This document shows, one piece after another, positions 12,565 to 25,700 of a stretch of DNA of 64,000 bases. Where the stretch lies: positions 109,215,691-109,279,690 of the forward strand of contig CM066984.1 in assembly GCA_033977485.1 (NCBI GenBank), in the 5' to 3' direction. This stretch comes from Hydrangea macrophylla. Lineage: Eukaryota; Streptophyta; Magnoliopsida; Cornales; Hydrangeaceae. Both the position numbers and the translations under genes were made by a program. Under the pieces are notes generated by a model that was not told where the DNA came from, did not search any database, and was given only the letters and a program-made list of their open reading frames with translations. How positions within the stretch are numbered: the first letter of the stretch is position 1; each line of letters begins with the position of its first letter.

Positions 12565-13269
12565 AAGAAATATCCTTGTGGTCTTTACATTCGAAGTCCG
12601 CAAACATGGCATCAGCTTCCTCGTAATTCTATTCTACGAGTAAATATTGGTTGTAACGGGTGTACCACATTATTATCTATCGCACCTTTTTTTTGCCATT
12701 TTGCTGGTGTGGATTGAGATTCCCCTACAAATAGGTGGGACAAATAAACAAATAAAGGGAAGTGATTGGTGTGGAATACCACATCATCCTTATAACCGTT
12801 ACATTCAAGATTTCTTCCTACTCTACTTAGCGGTTGGTTGGGACAAATTATTAGGTGCAGCTAATTCAAATGGATTGTTTGATGGGAGGACCCTATATGT
12901 AAGAACGTGGATTGCTTCCAAATAACTCATTATCATATGACTATAACTAGTCCACTTAACCGCGAGCATTGTAGCCTAGTGGGTGGCAACTAATGACAAA
13001 AGGGTGTTCTACTCCAGTACTCCTTTGGTCATGAGTTTGATACTCCATAAAAGTAATAATGTTTGTGGCCAGGTCCCTTGGCATCCCAAACAATTTCATA
13101 GCAGGGGCATGACGAATTACAAACTGTGTACATTAACTTCTTCAACTTGAGTTCGGCCATTGCGTTAGTTCCTTTATTATGTACACAATTGTAATCAACC
13201 TACCACTATAACTAACCATGGATTTCTCGTACTAAACATGGCATAAACCGTATAACAAGACAAGATTCA
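12564..13269. other. Spacer between kinase copies with SINE-like piece
   Basis: No gene is seen. At 12972-12983 the bases TAGCCTAGTGGG fit a Pol III A box. At 13035-13045 GTTTGATACTC weakly fits a B box, and the sequence between resembles a degenerate tRNA-derived SINE head. The A-B spacing is longer than in tRNA, so this is tentative. Confidence 0.3.
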
Positions 13270-13720
13270 AACTAACAATTATGTACTGAACATAGAATAA
13301 AAACAAGACAAGGCTCTTTTACATCTAATGATCTCATCTTGTCCCCAACCTTGCTAGCTTTCTTTTCAACAAGAAGGAACGATGGTCCTTCTTAGAGAAA
13401 TTATTTTATGCAACTGTCAGAAGTACTTCAACACAACAAACCAAAATCATCATGAACTTGAAGGGCACAAATTAACAAACTACCACCATTCAATGAAGAA
13501 GGCCAAAAGGCTCGTTGACCATTCAAAAACTTTTTGTAACCTTGAAAACAGGATAACACAACCAACAAGAGAATGTATCACAATTCACAAGCCAAGCAAA
13601 CTACACTAGTCCTTGTTCTCCAACATAAGTACCCAAAAAATTGCTACATCAAACACATAAATTAAACAAGGGCATACCTGAAGGATTAATACACTGAAAT
13701 TCAAGCAGGACCAATGAACT
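13270..13720. other. Duplicated gene-flank segment (copy A side)
   Basis: This non-coding segment is repeated at about 46140-46545 and its end also at 1-38. It lies downstream of kinase copy A and forms the outer part of the duplication unit. No gene supported. Confidence 0.7.
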
Positions 13721-13727
13721 ATCTGCT

Positions 13728-13833
<106 letters not shown>

Positions 13834-14448
13834 CAATTTTCCCAAAAATCCATAACGTGAATTACCCGGAAAAAATAAACAGTAATCAGGTGACAAGAAC
13901 TAGTAGTTCAAAACCAGGGGAAAAAACAATAACTTCTATAACAAGTCTGAAAATTGTTCTTTTTATAAATCAGACGGACCACGGATGTTTGCACAATCCC
14001 ACTTCTATGTGTAGTCTGAAGCTGAATCTTATCTATTTCTTTCAAATAAAAGTACAACAAAAGCTAAAATATCCAATAGGTGTTGCAAAACAAGTTACAC
14101 AAAAAGGAAGCCGAGTAAAAGTGGTTAATCACATTTCAAACTATGTTCACAAATGTAACTGAAGAATCATAGTTTCTAGTCTACAACACAACCCTACAGG
14201 AAAATACAGAGGGTATCTGTCAAAAAAAGAAAAAGAAAAAGAATAAATAGTGATTTGGTAATAACAAAATAATTTTACATTATTTTAGTGCCAAATCAAA
14301 AAGTGCAACATGGCCTGTGTGCTCATTGCGCATCCTACGCACCATCTTACCCTTCTCTTTGTGATTATTTACATCTTCCAGTTCCATATTATGCCCCAGG
14401 TGGAACGATGATGAACAGATTGTAATCCACGGCGGTAAGCTAAAGAAA

Positions 14449-14792
14449 TCATGGTTTTAAATTTTGAGTCCTTTTGGTTTTTCCTCTGATAGCTTCGATC
14501 TTTTCCAATTCCTCCTCGACTTCTCTCATGGAGGGGCGCTTTTCAGGTTTGTATTTGAGGCAACTTAGAATGAGTTGAGCAGCCTGAAATGCAGCCTCAG
14601 AAGAATACTGGCCTTTGATCTGTGAGTCCATAATGGATTTGAGCTTCCTCCTTTGGGAGAGAGTGGGCTTTAACCAAGCGACCAAACTTTGATGCTTACG
14701 GGGGCGTTTGGCATCGAATGCCCGTAGACCTGTCAACAGCTCCAAAAGCACAACACCAAAGCCATACACGTCGCTCTTTACAAACAAATGAC
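14449..14792 (-). CDS. Copy A exon 6 (kinase C-lobe, C-terminus)
   Basis: This encodes subdomains IX-XI, with [18 protein letters not shown], a KRPSM motif and a basic tail ending in a TGA stop at 14449-14451. The acceptor is AAACAG. It completes a Gly codon split with exon 5. Confidence 0.8.
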
Positions 14793-16749
14793 CTGTTTGG
14801 CAACGGCGAAACGACGAGAAAGAAGAATTTTTTATGCTTTGCAGATAAAATCCTTTGAACAGAAGCACTATTTTAAAACCCTCAAAAGAAAGCAGTTGAG
14901 AACATGAACTTTTAGGCTCTGTTTGGGTCATGGATTTCATGACGGAAAAGAGAAGGGAAAGGATAACAAGATGGAAAATGACTCCTTTTACCTTACGGAT
15001 GGGGCTAACTTTCCATCTTGTTTTCCTTTTCCTCACGAAATCCATGCACCAAGCAAAGCCTTAAGTTATGCCATCGAGAAAATCTACCTTTATGAGATGG
15101 TTTAAAACCAACTTTCATTCTCCTATTCATTAAAAAACCATGGGTATTCAAACAAGAGTTCCTTTTTATATCAATTCATCTTTTTTTTTTCTTCTGTCCT
15201 TTTTTTTTTTTTTTGTGCATGATAAGTTCTGAACTTATTTTCTTAATGCTTTGCTTGGTTCATGGATTTCATGAGGGAAAAGAGAGGGGAAAGGAAAACA
15301 AGATGGAAAACTAGTCCCATCTGTAAGGTAAAAGGAACTAGTTTTCCTTTCCCCTCTCTTTCGCCTCACCAAATCCATGAACCAAACAAAGCCTAAAGGA
15401 ACATGTATAAGAGAATTGAATGAGAATGTTATACCGAGCAGGATGACAAAAAAAATTGTCATGTTACTTTTGTTATTGACTTGTATACGAAATATGTGAG
15501 GAATTTTTTTTATTCAAAGGACGAATTCAACCAAGTGGATTGTAACTGTGGATTTAAAATCCCTTCATTTCAAATATTATAGAGACTCCAAACTTCTAAA
15601 TCAAAACAAAATTGTTTTACAAGTTCACTTTTCCTTTCCCCTCTCTTTTCCTTTTTTTTTTTTCATGGGGTAGACAATTGCGTGGGAGGCGTTTGAGTAT
15701 TCCTAAGCTAGGTCTCAAGTTTGAAGTGTAACTTCCATTGTCAACTTGCGTGGGAGACCTTGAACCTTTTTTTCATATTCCTTTCTTTCTTCCTATTTTC
15801 ATTTTCCTTTCCACCACCATATCATTCAATAATCTGCTAGATCAAAAAATAAACTAGATTTGCAAAAATAAGTGTTCACCTGTTGCAATGTATTCTGGAG
15901 CAGCATAACCATATGTACCACAAACTATAGTTTCCACGTATGAGTTTCCACCTGAAGGCCCCAATGTTGCCCAGCCAAAATCTGATATTTTTGCGTTGTA
16001 GTTCTACAAGAACCAAAAATAAAAGAGAATGAAAATGATTAGTTTTGCAAAGTGAAAATCAAAACAAGATATCAGCACTAAAATATGAGAAATGAGTATT
16101 AATGATTGTGAAGTGCCGAGAATTTGCCATTAACAAACAACAATATTATTATATATGCTAGTAACATGAGTTTTAAGTTACAATTTCTCAAGTCTGATTC
16201 CAAAATGCTCACATCGAAGAGGTCTTGGGAGAAGGGGAAATAGAAATCAAACATTTATTCCTTGTGCCCCCGCCTACCACATGGTTAGTGATATAGATAT
16301 CTAATCATCATAGTTATTAGCTTTGTTATTTGGATATGTGTTAAAGAGATAAAGAGAGTCTTATCACCATTTTCAAGATCATGTTAACTTTGTTTTTTGG
16401 TATGTGTTAAAGAGATAAAGAGACAGTCTTATCTCCATTTTCAAGATCATGTATACCTACAAACATAGGTATTACCAAGGTATTGTAACACCTGTAGTTT
16501 AATTTTATTATTGTAATTTCCAATTCCGGACTGTATTTGTAAGAGTTTCACAATAATTAGTATTATTTCTGATACCGTAATTCCGCTAATATTAATAATA
16601 TTATCGTTATCACTTCCCGGTTTACCTCATATTGCACCCCGAACATATTATTCCGCTACTATTATTAATATTAATAATATTATTGTTATTATTATTGTTA
16701 TTGCGGTTAACCTCGTGTTAATATGTTGAACCCCGAACATATTAACTCC

Positions 16750-16796
<47 letters not shown>

Positions 16797-19700
16797 TAGC
16801 GGCGGAGGCACATGCATCGCGTGTGCAATATAAGTTATGCAATTGTATTTGTATTTGCTGTGTAATTGTAAATTCAACTAATAACAAATATTCAATTTAC
16901 AATAATTAAAGAATAAAAAAATATAAAAAAAGTACCATTTACTCATAAAAAGAAACACTAAATATACTAATACAACTCATTACATTGTTGGTAGTTAAAT
17001 AAGTCACGAAATTGTAAACATAAATTTATTTCTTCCCAAATTTACATCCTAAATATGTTTCACAATACATGTGGTAGTGGGGAGCATTTCAACATGGTCC
17101 AATTAAAATATAGTTGGTTCAATGTTTGGAAACACAATTGGGGTACAAAATTTGGGAAACATAGCATTACTTAACTGTAAAATACGAAATTGCACACAAT
17201 GATGACGCAAATTAAGAGTCATAGAATTTGAGTGTAAATTTTAAAAAACTTGACTGAGAATAAGAACTCCACTTTTTTAAACCTCAATACATACATTGAT
17301 GGTATTGCATTTTGGAACTCTGCTTACTATACTTTCTGTTTTCTTTCCATGTTCATGTATTCAAAGTGTAGAAGTTATTAGATCTCATTGTGTTGAGATG
17401 CATTCGAGAGGAGAGGGATGGGTATGTGTAAGATCAAAGGTACTTTTTGAAAGTGGAATGTGTGTGATAGTCTGATAGAGACGTGAATAATGGGTTGGCA
17501 GTTGATGAGTTTATTTTGAAATGGAAATGGTTAATGACAGTTTTGGCATTTTCCATTTTTTATTTGGGTTGAAAAGTTTGCTGGTTTGGATGTAAATATA
17601 AGTGATACACACTTTTTTTGGGTACCCTCCAATTCTCTTTATATATTAGTATAGATTATTATTATTTCTGTTCGTTATCCTTATCAATCCGGTTAACCTC
17701 ATGCTTTAACATGTGGTACTACGAGCTTAGGGCCCGTACTATATTTCAAGAATCGTACCTGTTTAATTAACTTGTTCCTCGTGCATAACATATGGTACGC
17801 CTCACGTAGCAGTTGGTGTCGTAACGTCAAGTCAACGTATACGTGCACAGAGCCGAACGGTCGTGGAGACCATATCCGTATGCATTTGGAAATACATGTA
17901 GTCGACCGTGGAAGTCCGAAAATTGATATGTAGTGAGTCTACTGTCAAATGGAATTACAGGAACGCATGTCGGCGATGATTGCTACTATGGTCACGGAGA
18001 GGCAAACACGATAGCAAAGTAACCATATTGACAAGAATAAATCGAGAAATTAATAAACACAGTTAGCCAGTAAAGCGAGATTACTACGACAGTCGCGATG
18101 ACCAACGATAGTAAAGTAACCGTTTCGCAATCGGCAACGATATTCATAAGGCAAGTTCTCGAGGACCTAGAGTATCTGGTTAGCTTGTAAAGCGATATTA
18201 CTACTGTGGTATAACACCCACATTGTGTTATTGCTTTTGCATTTCATTGTCATGCATGATAATGTGATGTGGCGTGTCTTATGACACATGTTTGGGTGAG
18301 TTTTGACTCACGAGTTGATTTGGGTGTCTGTATTAGAGAACCCTCTGAGACTGTGGTGATTGAGGATTTATTGTTTGTGAAGTCTCTCCGAGTATGAGAC
18401 GGTCACTGTGGAACAATTTAAATGTTTATCTGAAAATAAATGTTTACCTGTGTATTTCAATATCTGTATTATTTTCTGGCTTAGAATATATTTCTGATGT
18501 TAGATTTAGTATCCTGGTGAGGACGAATTAACACGCTATTAATTTGGTAGGCTAATTAGCAACTTCGGAAACGTCATATAGAAATTCGCGTTTTAGCGAC
18601 CAAACGAAACTTAGTCGGAAACTTTTATAATTTTGAGGTTTCACTCGTAAAGCTATGAATAAGCTGTATAGAAAGTTTCAGAGACTGATTAGGAGTTTGG
18701 AAAACTCGTGAGGAGGTAAACGTAATTCCCCGATAATGTTGCCTATATATAGATAGAGATGGATCTTTAGATTTTTGTAAATCTTAACCTAAGTTCAAGA
18801 AAGGAGGCCATAGGGAGATTTTGGGAGCTTAGAGCTTTGCGACGCCAAACGACGACCTTCCGTCAGTCTGGTTTCTCCCAGATTTCATATTCGAGCTCCT
18901 CGAGGTAATAGCTTCGTTTTGATACCTATTAGGGCCTGTTTGGCTAAGTTTTCCGAAAAGTTATTTTCTAGAATTTTTCATAAAAGTTGATAAATGGAAT
19001 TCTGATCCATAGGAATTTTGCTAGACGGACTTCTGCACGTTCTTTGTGCACGGGTTTTCTTCAGATTGAATTATAGGAGCGTTATTTGGAGGTGAGTGAT
19101 TCAACTATGTCTTTGGAATGATTTCTTGACATGTATTCATGTTTTGTGTGAATAGCATGTATTAATTCTTAGAGATATATTGTGTAGTTCATATTGGGCA
19201 TTTATATTGATAAGTAGGCTCAATAGCACGGTGATATGTTTTGATTACCGCGAGTATGGTGATATGTATTTGAGCATGTTAAGTTGCTTATTTGGGTCAG
19301 AAGGAGCACGTGGTCACCGTGCCATTTTGTGGAGCCGATATAGGCATTAAGGTCGCACGATTGTTTGTAGAATCGTGGGTCTTACCCTTTCGCGTGGACT
19401 TATTGGCGAGGAGTCGCGGATTGGGAGTATGGACGGGCACGTGAGTCTCCGGCGACTAGTATGAAATGTAGAGATGTGAATGCGGACATGTTTATCATTC
19501 ATGTACATATGTTGATTTATTCACTAAGCTTTAGCTTAAACAAATCGAAATATGTGTGGTTATTCAAATAACCATTTCAGGTGTAAATGCTGGCGAGGAA
19601 TCGCAGAAGTGAGCACGTGGGTTGGGAGTTCTTATAGAAGGCAACTTGAACGTTAATCTTGTAGTTTTGAGACAATAGGAAATGTTGTATTAAGAATTCT

Positions 19701-22700
19701 TATGGTTTTAGTTATGTTTAACTTAGTATGTTAGAACGAATCTAAAACGTTGTAATAGTTAGTAACATGTTGTAACTGTGCTTTGATAATATGTTAATAC
19801 AGTTAGGATTGCTTTGGATTACTTTTGGAAGTGTGTGTTTGATCGCCGTTCGAATTCAAAAGCTTTTAAACTTAGAAAACTCTGCAGAATGTGCTGCTGC
19901 CATAAATCAGTCGACTGGTTGAGGAAACAGTCGACTGGAGCCTCTGTTTTCAGTAACTCTCTGCATTGTTTCATAGAGGATCAGTCGACTGGGTCCCCGA
20001 CACAGTCGACTGGATCATGTTTTCAATTTAGTTTTTTTTGTTCAGGCCAGACTTCAGTCGACCGAACCGTATCAGTCGACTGAAAATTTGAAGCCCCAGT
20101 CGACTGGGTATAGAAAGCAGTCGACTGAATGGTGTTTTAAAACCCAACTTTCTGCTGGACCAGGATCAGTCGACTGGGTCTGAGGATCAGTCGACTGGAC
20201 TGCTAGTTTTCAAAAATGTGTTGTTTTATTCCGCTGCGTGTGTTCTTCAAACCTAAATTTTGGGAACGTTAATGAATTGGTTTAGCCTCGGTGGCGTGCC
20301 ACGGGCTCCGGTTCCGCTATTGTGGGACCGGACTGTGACATTTAGTGGTATCAGAGCATAAGTTTAGAGCCTTGGGAACGAGTGACGTTATATATGCTGA
20401 GTGACGTCGAGTGGAGTGTGTAATTGTGAAGATAATGGTTATCATTGTATAAATGCTTCATGCATTAGCATTTGTTGATTGTGATGAACTGTGCACATAT
20501 ATCTATATTGTGGCATAGCATGCATGGTCATTATGCATTGAACTCAACAGGGGAATATTTGAAACGTTATGGCTGATCCACCAAGAGAATTGTCACCGCA
20601 TTCGCGGATGGACCAAATAGTGAATATGGTGGGAAATTTCATACAAGCGGTAAGTGAAAGAGAACAAATGAACGTTCAGCCACCACAAGTGGAAATTCGT
20701 TATGTCAATGCACCATCGGCACCGCGACCTCAACACACAATCGTGGAACAGTTTCATAAACGGAAACCGACGTTGTATCATGGACAGGTTGACATAGACT
20801 TGGCCGATCATTGGATGATGGACATGGAAAGACACTTCCGTCAGGTAATATGTACCGATGAGGAGAAAATTTTATGCGCATCCGATACGTTGATGGGCGA
20901 AGCATTGGATTGGTGGAATAACGTGCTTGAACAAGGGAAACCAACCACGTGGGAAGCATTTAAAGAGGAATTCAACAAACGTTACTTTCCACAATCTGCT
21001 TATACTCAGAAACGTCAAGAGTTTGCGAGTTTGGTTCAGGGAGATGTGACCGTGGGTGAGTATGTTTCTCGTTTCAATGCCTTGTTACGATTTGGGAAAA
21101 CTACCGTTCCGACTGATAGGGATAAAGCTCGTAAGTTTGAGGAAGGGCTTAGAGAGAATATCCGTGGCCGTGTGGACATGTTGCAACACCCGACCGTTTC
21201 TCTAGTCGAGGAAGCCGCCCGTATAGCTGAGAAGAGTGTCGACCGATATCGACAAGGACAACAAGGAAAGAGACCCAATGACAATAGGGGCAAGAGCCAA
21301 GGGAATGCGAAGAAACCGTTCACGCAAGGTTCAGGATCGAATATGGGTAGTCAAGGAGGAAGTGTGTTTGTTGGAGATTCGAGACCGTTGTGCCCGACAT
21401 GCAACCTGCGACACAGAGGAACCTGCTATCAATTGATCACTTGCTATATTTGTAAACAATTGGGGCATGTGTCTAGAAATTGTCCTTTGAACGCAAATTC
21501 GACTACACCAAACACAACCTCGAACGCCAAGAGCTATAACCCAGAGATAAGAGGGAAATGTTTTGAGTGTGGCCAACCGGGGCATATAGCGAAGAATTGC
21601 CCAAGTAAGAGACAACCGGGAATGAGTACCGGGGCATCGAGTGTGTCAAGCGGATCAAGGGTAGAACCTCGTGTAGATAAAGGGAAAGGAGTCGCGCAAC
21701 AACAAGGACGATACTTCCAGCTCAGGCCGGGGAATACGGATGATACCGTCGTATCAGGTATTCTTCCTATTTGTTCGTATCCTGCACGTATACTTATGGA
21801 TTCTGGTTCGACGCATTCATTTGTATCACGTGATTTTGTTAAGCATTTAACTGTTAAGTCAGAACCGCTAGGATATGACTTGTGTGTATCATTGCCTAGT
21901 AGTGAACCGCTAGTTACTTCTTCGATATTCAAGTCATGTGAGATCAAGATAGGTGATAAAGTCTTGAGCGTTGATTTGATTCCGTTGACGGTGAATTACT
22001 TTGATGTTATCTTGGGTATGGATTGGTTGTCGGTTAATCAAGCCAAAATCGATTGTGAACAGAAACGGGTTAGTTTCTATCCGTCAGGACGAGAAGAGTT
22101 TACTTTTCAAGGTAAGGGAGTGATCGTACCGCCGTACTTGATATCGGCGATTCAAGCAAGTAAGATGTTGAAGAAGGGTTGTTCGGGTTTCTTATGTTCA
22201 ATTATCGACACGCGAGTGTATGGACCACTAATAGAAGACATTTCAGTAGTTCGAGAATTTCCAGATGTTTTTCCCGATGAGTTACCCGACGTATTGATTG
22301 AAAGAGAGCTTGAGTTCACAATAGAAGTAGTACCAGGGTCACAACCGGTATCCAAAGCACCGTACCGAATGGCACCGATAGAGTTGAAAGAATTGAAAGT
22401 TCAGTTAGAAGAACTGTTGGAGAAGGGTTTTATCCGACCGAGTGTTTCGCCGTGGGGAGCTCCAGTCTTGTTTGTGAAGAAGAAAGATGGAACAATGCGT
22501 ATGTGCATCGACTACCGGGAATTGAACAAGTTGACCGTCAAGAACAAATATCCGTTGCCGCGAATAGACGATTTGTTTGATCAGTTACAAGGGGCTCAGG
22601 TATTTTCGAAGATCGACTTGAGATCCGGTTACCATCAGTTGAAAGTCAAAGAGGAAGATGTTGAGAAGACAGCTTTCAGAACTCGATATGGTCACTTTGA

Positions 22701-25700
22701 ATTTTTGGTTATGCCGTTTGGAGTGACTAATGCACCAGCTGCTTTCATAGACTTGATGAACCGTGTTTTCAAGGATTATTTAGATGAGTTCGTTATCGTG
22801 TTCATAGATGACATCCTAATCTACTCCAAAAGCGTTGAAGATCACGAGCATCATTTGCGATTAGCTTTACAACGATTGCGTGAAAAGAGATTATTCGGCA
22901 AATTGAAGAAGTGTGAGTTTTGGTCGACCGAGATAGCTTTTCTTGGACATATTGTATCAGCTAAAGGAATTTCTGTAGACCCTCAGAAGATAGAAGCAGT
23001 TACCAACTGGGTGAGACCAACGAATGTGACAGACATCAGAAGTTTCCTAGGATTAGCTGGGTATTATCGGAGATTTGTAAAAGACTTTTCGCGTATAGCA
23101 ATGCCGATGACGCAGTTAATGAGGAAAGATATTACTTTTGTTTGGAGTCCAGAATGTGAAGAAAGTTTCCAAGAGTTGAAGGGTCGACTAGTGAAAGCAC
23201 CAATATTAGCCGTTCCGTCAGGGACTGAAGGATTTATTATTTACAGTGATGCATCATATAGAGGTTTAGGTTGCGTTCTTATGCAAGGTGATAAAGTTAT
23301 TGCGTATGCATCAAGACAACTTAGACCGCACGAGAAGAATTATCCAACACATGATCTAGAATTGGCCGCCGTGATTTTTGCATTGAAGATTTGGCGTCAT
23401 TACCTATACGGAGAGAAATGTGAGATCTATACGGATCACAAGAGTTTGAAGTACTTGTTTACACAACGAGATTTGAATATGAGGCAAAGGAGATGGTTAG
23501 AGTTGATGAAGGACTATGACTTGGCAATTCAGTATCATCCGGGCAAGGCGAATGTTGTCGCCGATGCTCTTAGTCGCAAAGTACCAACCAATACCGCATC
23601 AGATTTGACTTCTCAGAAAGAACTGATACGAGATATGGAGAATTTGGAGCTTGAAGTGATACCGAGGATTGAAAGTGGCTTGATGTCGACGATGGTGGCA
23701 CAACCACTCTTGATTCACGAGATCACAGAGAAACAACTTCAAGACGTGGCTTTGAAGAAGATTTGTGATGAGATTCCAATGGGCAAACAACCGGGATTCA
23801 CGTTTGAGAACAATGTGTTGAGATTGAGGGGTAGAATTTGTGTACCTAGTGAGAAAGAGTTGAAATGGAACATCCTAAAGGAAGCACACAACACGAAGTA
23901 TACCGTTCATCCGGGAAGCACTAAGATGTATAGAGACTTGAGACATGTTTATTGGTGGCCGGGAATGAAGAGGGAAATAGCACGCTATGTTTCACATTGT
24001 ACTAGTTGTCAACAAGTAAAGGCCGAACGCCAAGTACCTTCGGGATTGTTACAACCGTTACCGATAGCCAAGTGGAAATGGGAGCACATAACAATGGATT
24101 TTGTTAGTGGGTTTCCGAGATCGAAGAGATCGAACACTATTATTTGGGTGATTGTTGATCGTTTGACGAAGTCGTCGCACTTCCTACCGCTTCGAACGAC
24201 TAAGCCGATGACGTTAGCTAAGTTGTATATTCGCGAAATTGTGAAACTACATGGTATCCCAGTTTCTATCGTTTCGGATAGGGATAGTAGTTTTACATCG
24301 AAGTTTTGGAGAGCCTTGCAAGAAGCAATGGGTACCAAATTGCACTTTAGTACAGCTTTTCATCCCCAGACCGATGGTCAATCAGAAAGAGTAATCCAGA
24401 TTTTGGAAGACATGCTTCGTTTATGTGTACTTGATTTTCAGGGTGATTGGGAAGACCACCTACCGTTAATTGAGTTCGCATATAACAACAGTTTTCAGTC
24501 GAGTATTGGGATGGCTCCTTATGAAGCTTTATATGGTCGTGTATGTCGTTCACCGATTAGTTGGACGGAAGTCGGAGAAAGAAAGATTGAAGGGCCGAAA
24601 ATTGTACAAGAGACGACGGATAAGATAAAGGTGATTAGACAACGATTACTGACAGCCCAGAGTAGGTATAAGAGTTATGCCGACAAGCGCAGACGGCCGT
24701 TGGAATTCGATGTAGGAGACTTAGTGTATTTGAAGGTGTCACCTTCAAAAGGAATAACCAGATTTGGTAGATACGGGAAACTCAACCCGAGGTTTGTAGG
24801 ACCTTTTGAGATCATTGGGAGAGTTGGACCCGTAGCTTATCGTTTGAACTTGCCGAGCGAGTATGCTCAAGTTCATAACGTGTTTCATGTATCGTTGTTA
24901 CGCAAACAGTTAGTGGAAGATAGAGACCAAGTGATGACTCCGACATCGAATGAGATTCAGAGTGATTTAACGTATGTCGCGTATTCGGTAGAGATCTTGA
25001 ATCGGAAGGATCAAGTCTTACGGAACAAAGTAATACCCAAAGTGAAAGTGTTATGGCGTAGCCAAACTACGGAAGAAATGACGTGGGAGATAGAAGATGA
25101 GATGCGTACTCAGTATCCGCACCTTTTCGAGACATGAGGTATAAGTTTGGGGACAAACTTCTTTTAAGGGGGAGAGTATTATAACACCCACATTGTGTTA
25201 TTGCTTTTGCATTTCATTGTCATGCATGATAATGTGATGTGGCGTGTCTTATGACACATGTTTGGGTGAGTTTTGACTCACGAGTTGATTTGGGTGTCTG
25301 TATTAGAGAACCCTCTGAGACTGTGGTGATTGAGGATTTATTGTTTGTGAAGTCTCTCCGAGTATGAGACGGTCACTGTGGAACAATTTAAATGTTTATC
25401 TGAAAATAAATGTTTACCTGTGTATTTCAATATCTGTATTATTTTCTGGCTTAGAATATATTTCTGATGTTAGATTTAGTATCCTGGTGAGGACGAATTA
25501 ACACGCTATTAATTTGGTAGGCTAATTAGCAACTTCGGAAACGTCATATAGAAATTCGCGTTTTAGCGACCAAACGAAACTTAGTCGGAAACTTTTATAA
25601 TTTTGAGGTTTCACTCGTAAAGCTATGAATAAGCTGTATAGAAAGTTTCAGAGACTGATTAGGAGTTTGGAAAACTCGTGAGGAGGTAAACGTAATTCCC

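Larger units (their letters stand above)
16484..18209 (+). mobile_element. Outer solo LTR, left part
   Basis: The LTR begins TGTAACACCTG at 16484 and is preceded by GGTAT. It resumes at 34281 after the chromovirus array and ends GGGGCGTGACA at 35065, followed by AGTAT, a target duplication with one mismatch. It carries ATT repeats, a Helitron (16796-17655) and imperfect tandem repeats of about 100 bp at 17960-18204 built around 'acgatagtaaagtaacc', which continue on the right side. It lies in kinase copy A intron 4. Its 3' end resembles the solo LTR at 3128-5489. No coding capacity. Confidence 0.82.
18210..20340 (+). repeat. LTR 1 of the array (2131 bp)
   Basis: It runs from TATAACACCC to TGTGACA and by eye is identical to LTR 2. 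It contains a TATA box at 18744, candidate splice donors at 18913 and 19092, ten palindromic decamers at 19908-20197 and a GGTGGCGTGCCAC hairpin at about 20300. Target duplication TGTGG precedes it. Confidence 0.95.

Noticed and set aside
19814..20083. 89-residue open frame in each array LTR (also at 26784 and 33754)
   Set aside because: It reads through the palindrome cluster, which yields QSTG and SVDW-like repeats; its position in the LTR leader and lack of any domain make it a by-product of the CAGTCGACTG motifs.
19908..20197. CRISPR-like regular array
   Set aside because: Spacing is about 20 bp in pairs, there are no unique spacers of uniform length, and the genome is eukaryotic.
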